Part shown: positions 14,228 to 21,148 of the stretch, piece by piece
Layout: every line of letters begins with the position of its first letter
Numbering within the stretch: position 1 is the first letter of the stretch
Assembly (NCBI GenBank): GCA_937996535.1
Contig: CALKVF010000067.1
Span: 1 to 24,610 of the forward strand
DNA length: 24,610 nucleotides
Reading direction: 5' to 3'
Origin: an uncultured Novosphingobium sp.
GTDB taxonomy: Bacteria > Pseudomonadota > Alphaproteobacteria > Sphingomonadales > Sphingomonadaceae
Notes under the pieces: model-generated
Told to the model about the DNA's origin: nothing
The model's database searches: none
What the model saw: only the letters and a program-made list of their open reading frames with translations
Position numbers and translations under genes: made by a program

Positions 14228-15361
14228 ATGGCCCATATCAAGACCACCCACGTCGGCAGCCTGCCGCGCGGCGAAGAACTGACCCCGCTGCTGCTCGCCC
14301 GCGACGCCGGCAAGCCCTATGACGCGGCAGAGTTCGACCGGGTGGTCAGCGAAGCGGTTGACGAAGCGGTCAAGCAGCAGGTCGCCGCCGGGGTGGACAT
14401 CGTCTCGGACGGCGAACTCGGCAAGGTCGGCTATTCGACCTACATGATCGAGCGCCTTTCGGGCTTTGGCGGCCATACCGACCGCAAGACCGCCGCCGAT
14501 CTGGCCGAAGTGCCGAACCTCGCCAAGAAGCTCTCGGCGATCATGGGCAGCCAGGAATTCGTCCGCGCCAGCTGCATCGACGAGGTCAAGCTGGTCACGC
14601 TCGATCCGCTGCACGAAGATATCCGCCGCTTCCGCGCCGCGCTCGACAAGAACGCCGCCCCCACCACCGAAGCCTTCATGAACGCCGCCTCGCCGGGGCT
14701 GATCACCGCGTTTCAGGTCAACCGCTTCTACCCCAGCCACGAGGCCTACCTCGCCGCGCTGGTCGATGCGATGCGCGAAGAATACGAAACCATCGTCAAC
14801 GCGGGCTTCTATCTCCAGCTCGATTGCCCCGATCTCGCGATGAGCCGCCACACCGGCTATCAGGACGCGAGCGACGAGGAATTCCTCAAGATCGCCGCCG
14901 CCAACGTCGAGGCGCTCAACGCAGCCACGGCCAACATCCCGTCTGAAAAGATGCGGATGCACGTGTGCTGGGGCAACTACGAAGGCCCGCACGATCACGA
15001 CATCGCGCTGGAAAAGGTGATCGACATCGTGGTCAAGGCGCGCCCTGCCACCGTCCTGTTCGAAGCCGCCAACCCGCGCCACGAGCACGAATGGAAGGTC
15101 TGGAATGACGCCAAGCTGCCCGACTGGAAGGTGCTGGCCCCGGGCATGATCGACACCTGCTCGAACTATGTCGAACACCCCGAACTGATCGCCCAGCGGA
15201 TCGAACGCTTCGCCGGGATCGTCGGCGCCGACCGCGTGGTCGCCAGCACCGATTGCGGGTTCGGCACCTTTGCGGGCTATGGCAAGATCGACCCGATCGT
15301 GACCTGGCGCAAGCTGCGTAACCTGCGCGAAGGCGCCGACATCGCCGGCGCGCGCCTGTGA
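14228..15361 (+). CDS. MetE-like zinc methyltransferase (cobalamin-independent methionine synthase II family)
   Basis: A 377-residue protein corresponding to the catalytic C-terminal half of MetE, without the N-terminal half. Family members activate a thiol on zinc for alkyl transfer; they include core methionine synthases and epoxyalkane:coenzyme M transferase. All four zinc ligands are visible: His245 and Cys247 in HVCWGNYEG, Glu279 in VLFEAANPRHEHEW and Cys343 in STDCGFGTFAGYG. The N-terminus TTHVGSLPR is the usual family start. GAGGA precedes ATG 14228. Its TGA overlaps the GTG of the SnoaL-like gene by four bases, so the two are translationally coupled. The neighbouring LigM-like demethylase (convergent) makes methyl-tetrahydrofolate in its characterised relatives, so this enzyme could pass on a methyl group. 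Donor and acceptor are not known from sequence. Confidence 0.88.
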   Translation: MAHIKTTHVGSLPRGEELTPLLLARDAGKPYDAAEFDRVVSEAVDEAVKQQVAAGVDIVSDGELGKVGYSTYMIERLSGFGGHTDRKTAADLAEVPNLAKKLSAIMGSQEFVRASCIDEVKLVTLDPLHEDIRRFRAALDKNAAPTTEAFMNAASPGLITAFQVNRFYPSHEAYLAALVDAMREEYETIVNAGFYLQLDCPDLAMSRHTGYQDASDEEFLKIAAANVEALNAATANIPSEKMRMHVCWGNYEGPHDHDIALEKVIDIVVKARPATVLFEAANPRHEHEWKVWNDAKLPDWKVLAPGMIDTCSNYVEHPELIAQRIERFAGIVGADRVVASTDCGFGTFAGYGKIDPIVTWRKLRNLREGADIAGARL

Positions 15362-15747
15362 CCGAGGCCGAGCGCCTTGCTGCCGAGTGGGCCTGCGCGA
15401 AGCTGATCGCGCTCTACGCCAACCTCAACGATGACGCGCGCTGGGACGACGTGGCGGCACTCTACACGCCGGGCGGGTTGATGACCCGCCCGACCGCGCC
15501 CGATGCCCCGATCGTGGGGCGCGAGGCGATCCTCGCCGCGTTCCAGGGGCGCCCGCCGCGCAAGACCCGGCACCTCTGCTCGAACGTGGTCATCACGCTC
15601 GACAGCCCGACCACCGCCAGCGGGGTCAGCGCGATGGTGCTGTTCACCGAAAACGGCCCGCCGCTAGCCGGATCGTTCCACGACCGCTTCGAACTGACCG
15701 CCGAAGGCTGGCGCTTTGCCGAGCGGCGCGGTTCGCTGGCCTGGTAA
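15358..15747 (+). CDS. SnoaL/NTF2-like small protein
   Basis: A 129-residue protein with the alpha+beta cone pattern of NTF2-like/SnoaL proteins: an N-terminal helix (AERLAAEWACAKLIALYANLNDDARWDDVAALYTPGG), the VGREAILAAFQ helix and then strands (TRHLCSNVVITLDSPTTASGVSAMVLFT, GSFHDRFELTAEGWRFAERRGSLAW). Related folds act as isomerases, dehydratases or ring hydroxylase small subunits, and many only bind small molecules, so no reaction is assigned. The GTG start at 15358 shares GTGA with the stop of the MetE-like gene, which fixes it. It lies 11 bases before the IclR-type gene. Stable coupling to the MetE-like gene suggests the two work on the same substrate. Confidence 0.85.
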   Translation: MTEAERLAAEWACAKLIALYANLNDDARWDDVAALYTPGGLMTRPTAPDAPIVGREAILAAFQGRPPRKTRHLCSNVVITLDSPTTASGVSAMVLFTENGPPLAGSFHDRFELTAEGWRFAERRGSLAW

Positions 15748-15758
15748 GGACCGCGGCG

Positions 15759-16508
15759 ATGGCACAGGCCGGCAATGCGAACACCGTCAAATCGGCGCTG
15801 CGCACGCTCGACATCATCGAGTTCGTCGTTGCCCATCCCCAGGGCCCGATCGCGCAGGACATCGCCGCCGCGCTCGACATTCCGGTGTCGAGCCTGTCCT
15901 ACCTGCTCTCCACCCTGCTTGAACGCGGCTATCTGGTGCGTGACGGGCGGCGCTATCGCCCGGGGCCGGGGCTGGAACGGCTGGCCGTCGCACCCCACGC
16001 GCTGACCTTGGCGGAGCGGGTCGAACCGCTGGTCAAGCTGCTGCGCAGCGACCTTGATGAAACCGCCAGCTTCATGGTCCGCACCGGCTGGGAAGTCGAA
16101 GCGCTGGTCACCGAGGCGAGCGGCCATGCACTGCGCTATGCGATCGAACGCGGCCACAAGAAGCCGCTCCACAGCCTCGCAGCCGGCAAAGCGATCCTTG
16201 CCGCCCTGCCCGAGGCCGAACTGACCCGCTATTTCACGGAATGCCCGCGCCCGCGCTACACCCAGCACACCATCGTCGACGAGGCCGAACTGCGCGCAGA
16301 ACTAGAACAGGTGCGGCGCGGCGATCTGGCCGAGGCCCATGAACAGGATACCAAGGGCATCTGCGGCCTGGCCTGCGCGGCCTGGCTCGATGGCCAGGTG
16401 GTCGGGGCTTTTGCCGTGGCGATCCCCGAAGTGCGCTTCGATGCCGCAGTTGCGCAAAAGGCCCGCACCGCGCTGGGACGCGCGGCTGCGAGCCTTGCCG
16501 GAAGCTGA
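15759..16508 (+). CDS. IclR-family transcriptional regulator
   Basis: The 249-residue product has a winged helix-turn-helix at about 10-65 (VKSALRTLDIIEFVVAHPQGPIAQDIAAALDIPVSSLSYLLSTLLERGYLVRDGRRYRPG). The IclR effector domain follows, with ETASFMVRTGWEVEALVTEASGHALRYAIERGHKKPLHSLAAGKAILAALPEAEL, DLAEAHEQDTKGICGLACAAWL and GAFAVAIPE. IclR proteins usually control aromatic or carboxylic acid catabolism, often of neighbouring genes. AAGGA precedes the ATG. It is the third gene after the MetE-like and SnoaL-like genes and converges on the LigM-like gene. Likely targets are its own operon and perhaps the LigM-like gene; the ligand cannot be named. Confidence 0.94.
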   Translation: MAQAGNANTVKSALRTLDIIEFVVAHPQGPIAQDIAAALDIPVSSLSYLLSTLLERGYLVRDGRRYRPGPGLERLAVAPHALTLAERVEPLVKLLRSDLDETASFMVRTGWEVEALVTEASGHALRYAIERGHKKPLHSLAAGKAILAALPEAELTRYFTECPRPRYTQHTIVDEAELRAELEQVRRGDLAEAHEQDTKGICGLACAAWLDGQVVGAFAVAIPEVRFDAAVAQKARTALGRAAASLAGS

Positions 16509-16510
16509 TC

Positions 16511-16537
16511 CCCCTCCCCGTTTCCGAGGAGGGGTTT
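16511..16537. terminator. bidirectional terminator between the IclR-type and LigM-like genes
   Basis: CCCCTCC (16511-16517) pairs with GGAGGGG (16528-16534) around CCGTTTCCGA, followed by TTTCAAAT on the plus strand. It fills the 39-base gap between the two convergent stop codons. The T run on the plus strand is short, and on the minus strand the stem is not followed by T's, so it serves the IclR-type operon best. Confidence 0.6.
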
Positions 16538-16547
16538 CAAATCTGCC

Positions 16548-17936
16548 TTACTTCTTGGTGCGCCAGCCGTCGGCGTAGTTGTCGCGCGCGGCTTCGACGT
16601 AAGGCGTGGCCGAGACGATCGCCTTGATCGTGGTCTGCACGTGGCGTTCGACGGTCGGCTTAGTGGTGCCGCCGTTGGGCTCACCCCAGACCAGTTCGAC
16701 AACAGTGCCCGGCGTCGCATACTTTTCATCAAGCATGGCGAGCGTCAGGAACTTGCCCTCGTTGGCGGTGTAGCCGATCCAGGTCGACAGACCCGCGAGG
16801 CTGCCATCGGCCGCGCGCACTTCGTCAAACGGGTGCATCGCATAGACCGCGCTCGGGTATTCCATGAACTTCGCACGGTCGCCCTTCGACAGCGCCGAGC
16901 TCTGCACGCGCATCACGTCTTCGTTGTCGAGCGCCAGCGTCACCTTCTTGCGCTGCGGCTGGGCCGCCATCTTTTCGAGCGCTTCACGGCCGATGAAGTC
17001 ATGGTCGAACTTCACGAACGGGCCGTAACCCAGATCCCACGGGGTCAGGTAATAGCCTTCGACGCTGTCGGGCACGTAGGAACCGCCGACCGAGCACTTG
17101 CCGGCATAGGAATTGGCACCCAGCCATTCGCGGAACGGCTTCAGCTCATCGCCGGTGTAGATCGCGGGCAGCGGGCTCGGGATCCAGCCCGATTCCAGCG
17201 TGTTCGACGAATAGGCGCGGCCGCCGACCAGCGCCATGCCGTGTTCCTTGCCGGCTTCGACCAGCGCGGTGTGGACCGCGGCATAGTCTTCCCACGGACC
17301 ATAAAGTTCCCAGCCCGGCTGGCCGGCCATGCCGTGACGCAGCGCGTGGACGGTCTTGCCCGCGATGGTCAGATGGGTGATGTTGAAGAACTTGAGGTCG
17401 GGCGGGGTCACGCCGGTGGCGTTTTCGATCACCTTCATGGCGTTCGGACCCTGGACCTGGAAGCGGTAGTTCTTGCGCTTGCCGTCGGTGCGCATGGCCC
17501 AACGCTCGTCGCGTTCCACTTCAACGTTCCACTTGCCCGAGGCGGCGTGGAATTCGACCCATTCGATCGACGGCGCGCGGCCAACGAGGTTGAAGCGCTG
17601 TTCTTCGAGATAGAACAGGATCACGTCGCCGATGACATAGCCCGCAGGCGTGCACGGCACGAACTGCTTGGCCTTGTCAGGCACAAAGCCCTTGAAGCTG
17701 TTGATCGCGAGGTATTCGAGCATCGCGAAGGCATCGGGGCCGCGCACTTCCAGATCGACCATGTGGTACGACTGGTTGTAGAGCACGGCGGTGTGCTGCC
17801 AGGCCCACTGTTCGTTGCGCCAGTTCGAATATTCCGCCGGCACGCCCGGATAGACGTTGGGGCCGACCTGCTGGTTGCGCAGCATATCGACGAGGTCGCC
17901 CGTACCGGCGAGCAGGCTTTCAAGGTTCTCGGCCAT
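16548..17936 (-). CDS. LigM/DesA-like tetrahydrofolate-dependent O-demethylase (GcvT/DmdA superfamily)
   Basis: Proteins of this group move a methyl group from a methoxy-aromatic acid (LigM: vanillate, 3-O-methylgallate; DesA: syringate) or from DMSP (DmdA) to tetrahydrofolate in the cytoplasm. The start at 17936 gives 462 residues, close to LigM at 471, with AAAGGA upstream; the in-frame extension to 18038 is unlikely. Long stretches match LigM as I recall it: VYPGVPAEYSNWRNEQWAW, KAKQFVPCTPAGYVIGD, GRAYSSNTLESGWIPSP, GYGPFVKFDHDFIGR. By alignment from memory, Tyr29, Arg120 and Tyr242 correspond to LigM Tyr31, Arg122 (carboxylate binding) and the catalytic Tyr247, while LigM Tyr29 is replaced by Asn27. 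So chemistry is probably kept and substrate may differ. It stands alone on its strand, convergent with the IclR-type operon. Calling it ligM outright is not justified. Confidence 0.85.
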   Translation of the reverse strand: MAENLESLLAGTGDLVDMLRNQQVGPNVYPGVPAEYSNWRNEQWAWQHTAVLYNQSYHMVDLEVRGPDAFAMLEYLAINSFKGFVPDKAKQFVPCTPAGYVIGDVILFYLEEQRFNLVGRAPSIEWVEFHAASGKWNVEVERDERWAMRTDGKRKNYRFQVQGPNAMKVIENATGVTPPDLKFFNITHLTIAGKTVHALRHGMAGQPGWELYGPWEDYAAVHTALVEAGKEHGMALVGGRAYSSNTLESGWIPSPLPAIYTGDELKPFREWLGANSYAGKCSVGGSYVPDSVEGYYLTPWDLGYGPFVKFDHDFIGREALEKMAAQPQRKKVTLALDNEDVMRVQSSALSKGDRAKFMEYPSAVYAMHPFDEVRAADGSLAGLSTWIGYTANEGKFLTLAMLDEKYATPGTVVELVWGEPNGGTTKPTVERHVQTTIKAIVSATPYVEAARDNYADGWRTKK

Positions 17937-18017
17937 CTTGCATCCTTTCACGATGTCTCGGGCCACAGCGAACCCGTCACACGAATCCCCCTGCCACATT
18001 TTCGCGTGCATGAAAAG

Positions 18018-18041
18018 TTCGTGGTTGTGAATTTTCACGAA
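18018..18041 (-). promoter_or_regulatory. nested inverted repeats upstream of the LigM-like gene
   Basis: TTCGTG (18018-18023) and CACGAA (18036-18041) form an inverted repeat with a 12-base centre, and GTGAA-TT-TTCAC (18027-18038) is a second palindrome inside it. The site is about 80-105 bases upstream of the LigM-like start and is AT-rich against a GC-rich background, so it is a fair operator candidate. It lies between the uvrA stop and the LigM-like gene, both on the minus strand; a contribution to uvrA transcript ending is possible but there is no T tract. Confidence 0.45.
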
Positions 18042-18063
18042 CAGGGATGCGGTCTGCCGCCTC

Positions 18064-20952
18064 TCACCCCAACAGCGGCGCCAGATACTTCCCCGTGAAG
18101 CTCTGTTCGACCTTCACCACCTGCTCGGGCGTGCCTTCGGCGACGATCTCGCCGCCGCGGATGCCGCCTTCGGGGCCGAGGTCGATGATCCAGTCGGCGG
18201 TCTTGATGACATCGAGGTTGTGTTCGATCACCACCACCGAATTGCCCTGGTCAACCAGCCGGTGCAGCACTTCCAAGAGCTTGCGCACGTCCTCGAAGTG
18301 GAGGCCGGTGGTGGGTTCATCGAGGATGTAGAGCGTCTGGCCGGTTGACCGCCGGCTTAGTTCCTTGGCGAGTTTCACGCGCTGCGCTTCGCCGCCCGAG
18401 AGGGTGGTCGCCTGCTGGCCGACCTTGACGTAGCCGAGCCCGACTTCGTTGAGCATGTGCATCTTGTCACGGATCGGGGGGACGGCCTTGAAGAACTCTT
18501 CCGCATCCTCGATCGTCATGTCGAGCACGTCGGCGATCGAGTGGCCTTTGAACTTCACTTCCAGCGTTTCGCGGTTGTAGCGCTTGCCCTGGCATTCCTC
18601 GCAGGTGACGTAGACGTCGGGGAGGAAGTGCATCTCGATCTTGATCAGGCCGTCGCCCTGGCACGCCTCGCAGCGCCCGCCCTTGACGTTGAAGCTGAAC
18701 CGCCCGGCCTTGTAGCCGCGCGCCTCGGATTCAGGCAGGCCTGCAAACCAGTCACGGATCTGGGTGAACGCGCCGGTATAGGTCGCCGGGTTGGAGCGCG
18801 GGGTGCGGCCGATCGGCGACTGGTCGATTTCGATCACCTTGTCGCACAGTTCGAGCCCAGTGATCTTGTCATGCGCCCCCGCGACCACGCGCGCGCCGTT
18901 GAGCGCGCGGGCGGCGCCGGCGTGCAGCGTATCGAGCGTCAGGCTGGACTTGCCGCTGCCCGACACCCCGGTCACGCAGCAGAAGGTGCCGAGCGGGAAC
19001 TTCGCGGTCACCCCGGTGAGGTTGTTGGCCCGCGCGTTGTGGACGGTGATGTGGTGGCCGTTGCCCTTGCGGCGGGTAGCCGGCACCTCGATCTTGCGCG
19101 CGCCCGAGAGGTATTGCCCGGTCAGGCTGGTCTTGGACTTCAGAATGTCCTTGAGGCTGCCCTGGGCGACGATTTCGCCCCCGTGAACGCCCGCGCCCGG
19201 CCCCAGATCGACGATGTGATCGGCGGTGCGGATCGCGTCTTCATCGTGTTCGACCACGATCACCGTATTGCCCAGATCGCGCAGCCGGCGCAGCGTGGCG
19301 AGCAGCATGTCGTTATCGCGCTGGTGGAGGCCGATCGAGGGTTCATCGAGCACGTAGAGCACGCCCGACAGCCCCGAGCCGATCTGGCTGGCAAGGCGGA
19401 TACGTTGGCTTTCCCCGCCCGAGAGCGTGCCGCTGGTCCGATCAAGGTTGAGGTAATCGAGCCCGACGTTGTTGAGGAAGCCCAGACGCTCGTTGATTTC
19501 CTTGAGGATGGCCTTGGCGATCTGCTGCTGCTGGTTGGTCAGCTGGTCATTCAGCGCGCCATACCACGCCACTGCCGCGTCGACCGACAGGCGGGTGATG
19601 CTGGAAATGTCAGCACCCGCCACCTTGACCGCCAGCGCTTCGGGCTTGAGGCGCTTGCCGTCGCAGGTTTCGCAGGGCTGCGCGGTCTGGAACTTGCCCA
19701 GTTCCTCCCGCATCCAGGCGCTTTCGGTTTGCAGCATCCGGCGGTTGAGATTGCCGATCACCCCTTCGAACGCCTTCTGGACGGTGTAGCTCTTCTTGCC
19801 GTCCATGAAGGTCAGCGCCACGGGCTTGCCGCCGGTGCCGTAGAGGATCACCAGCCGCACTTCGCCCGGCAGATCCTGCCACGGCGTTTCGAGGCTAAAG
19901 CCGAATTCGGCGGCGAGGCTTGCCAGCACCTGCATGTAATAGGGCGACGGCGGGTTGCTCTTCGCCCAAGGGACCACCGCCCCCTGCTTGAGGCTGAGCG
20001 CCTCGTTCGGCACGACCAGCTGGGGATCGAACAGCAGCTTTTCCCCCAGCCCATCGCAGGCCGGGCAGGCGCCCTGCGGCGCGTTGAACGAGAACAGCCG
20101 CGGCTCGATGCTTTCGATGGTGAAGCCGGAAACCGGGCAGGCGAACTTTTCGCTGAAGACGATGCGGTTGGCGGGCAGCCCCGCGCCCTTCATCGCGCCG
20201 CCCTTCTCTTCCTCGCGGCCCGGCACCAAGCCATCGGCCAGATCGACATAGGCCAGCCCTTCGGCGAGCTTGAGCGCCTGCTCGAAACTGTCCGCGAGGC
20301 GGGTCTGGATGCCATCGCGCACCGCGATGCGATCGACCACCACTTCGATGTCGTGCTTGAACTTCTTGTCGAGCGCGGGGGCTTCCTCGATCGCGTAGAG
20401 TTCACCATCGATCCGCACGCGGGTGTAGCCCGCCTTCTGCCACTCGGCCAATTCCTTGCGGTATTCGCCCTTGCGGCCGCGCACCACCGGCGCGAGCAGA
20501 TAGGCGCGGGTGCCCTCTGGCAGCGCCATGACCCGGTCAACCATCTGGCTGACGGTCTGGGCAGAGATCGGCTCGCCCGTGGCGGGGCTGTAAGGCACCC
20601 CGACCCGCGCCCAGAGCAGGCGCATGTAATCGTAGATCTCGGTAACGGTGGCGACCGTCGAGCGCGGGTTGCGGCTGGTTGTCTTCTGCTCGATCGAGAT
20701 CGCCGGGCTGAGCCCGTCGATATGCTCGACATCGGGCTTCTGCATCATTTCGAGGAACTGGCGCGCGTAGGCCGAAAGGCTTTCGACATAGCGGCGCTGG
20801 CCCTCAGCATAGATCGTGTCGAAGGCCAGGCTCGACTTGCCCGATCCCGACAGGCCGGTGATGACGATCAGGCTATCGCGCGGCAGCTCGACATCGAAGC
20901 CCTTGAGGTTGTGCTCGCGCGCGCCGCGCACGACAATCTTGGAAAGCGACAT
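18064..20952 (-). CDS. uvrA: excinuclease ABC subunit A
   Basis: UvrA dimer scans DNA for bulky damage and loads UvrB in nucleotide excision repair; it is a double ABC-type ATPase. From the start at 20952 (MSLSKIVVRGAREHNLKGF) it has 962 residues, a normal length. Visible are Walker A GLSGSGKSS at 33-41, signature LSGGESQRIRL followed by Walker B VLYVLDEPSIGLH, second Walker A GVSGSGKSSL, and second signature LSGGEAQRVKL with LYILDEPTTGLH. The C-terminal zinc module CEACQGDG...CEECQGKRY is intact. In the N-terminal module the first pair reads CPVSG, so one of the two cysteines is replaced by Ser, while the second pair CPACDGLG is kept. A LexA-type site lies just upstream. The extension to 21036 has no family character. 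Confidence 0.98.
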   Translation of the reverse strand: MSLSKIVVRGAREHNLKGFDVELPRDSLIVITGLSGSGKSSLAFDTIYAEGQRRYVESLSAYARQFLEMMQKPDVEHIDGLSPAISIEQKTTSRNPRSTVATVTEIYDYMRLLWARVGVPYSPATGEPISAQTVSQMVDRVMALPEGTRAYLLAPVVRGRKGEYRKELAEWQKAGYTRVRIDGELYAIEEAPALDKKFKHDIEVVVDRIAVRDGIQTRLADSFEQALKLAEGLAYVDLADGLVPGREEEKGGAMKGAGLPANRIVFSEKFACPVSGFTIESIEPRLFSFNAPQGACPACDGLGEKLLFDPQLVVPNEALSLKQGAVVPWAKSNPPSPYYMQVLASLAAEFGFSLETPWQDLPGEVRLVILYGTGGKPVALTFMDGKKSYTVQKAFEGVIGNLNRRMLQTESAWMREELGKFQTAQPCETCDGKRLKPEALAVKVAGADISSITRLSVDAAVAWYGALNDQLTNQQQQIAKAILKEINERLGFLNNVGLDYLNLDRTSGTLSGGESQRIRLASQIGSGLSGVLYVLDEPSIGLHQRDNDMLLATLRRLRDLGNTVIVVEHDEDAIRTADHIVDLGPGAGVHGGEIVAQGSLKDILKSKTSLTGQYLSGARKIEVPATRRKGNGHHITVHNARANNLTGVTAKFPLGTFCCVTGVSGSGKSSLTLDTLHAGAARALNGARVVAGAHDKITGLELCDKVIEIDQSPIGRTPRSNPATYTGAFTQIRDWFAGLPESEARGYKAGRFSFNVKGGRCEACQGDGLIKIEMHFLPDVYVTCEECQGKRYNRETLEVKFKGHSIADVLDMTIEDAEEFFKAVPPIRDKMHMLNEVGLGYVKVGQQATTLSGGEAQRVKLAKELSRRSTGQTLYILDEPTTGLHFEDVRKLLEVLHRLVDQGNSVVVIEHNLDVIKTADWIIDLGPEGGIRGGEIVAEGTPEQVVKVEQSFTGKYLAPLLG

Positions 20953-20963
20953 GGCGCGGATCT

Positions 20964-20978
20964 GTTCCACATCTGTTC
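20964..20978 (-). promoter_or_regulatory. SOS box (LexA operator, alphaproteobacterial type) of uvrA
   Basis: GTTCCACATCTGTTC on the plus strand is an exact GTTC-N7-GTTC direct repeat, the LexA site of alphaproteobacteria (GAAC-N7-GAAC on the uvrA strand, extending to a GAACAGAT repeat with an 11-base period). It ends 11 bases before the uvrA ATG. A possible promoter on the minus strand, TTGCCT with a 17-base spacer to AACAGA, would put the box between -35 and -10, so LexA would block it and the leader would be very short. Confidence 0.8.
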
Positions 20979-21148
20979 GATTCAGGCAAGCGCGCCGCCG
21001 CCGCGCCTGTGGGCAAGCTCTACCAACCGCCGCCACGCCTCTGCAAACGGCATTGACCGTTGGCGGTGCGCGGGCAAGGAAAGGTCATCTTCGCGCGCGC
21101 CCGTTTCGGGGCGTGTTCGCGCATCCGGTTATCGGGAGACTGACCGCC

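Noticed and set aside
13142..15178. A 678-residue open frame on the minus strand spanning the LacI-type and MetE-like genes
   Set aside because: It crosses two well-supported genes and their intergenic operators; typical high-GC antisense frame.
16641..18098. A 485-residue open frame on the plus strand opposite the LigM-like gene
   Set aside because: Antisense to a protein with long LigM-type matches; no domain and no convincing start.
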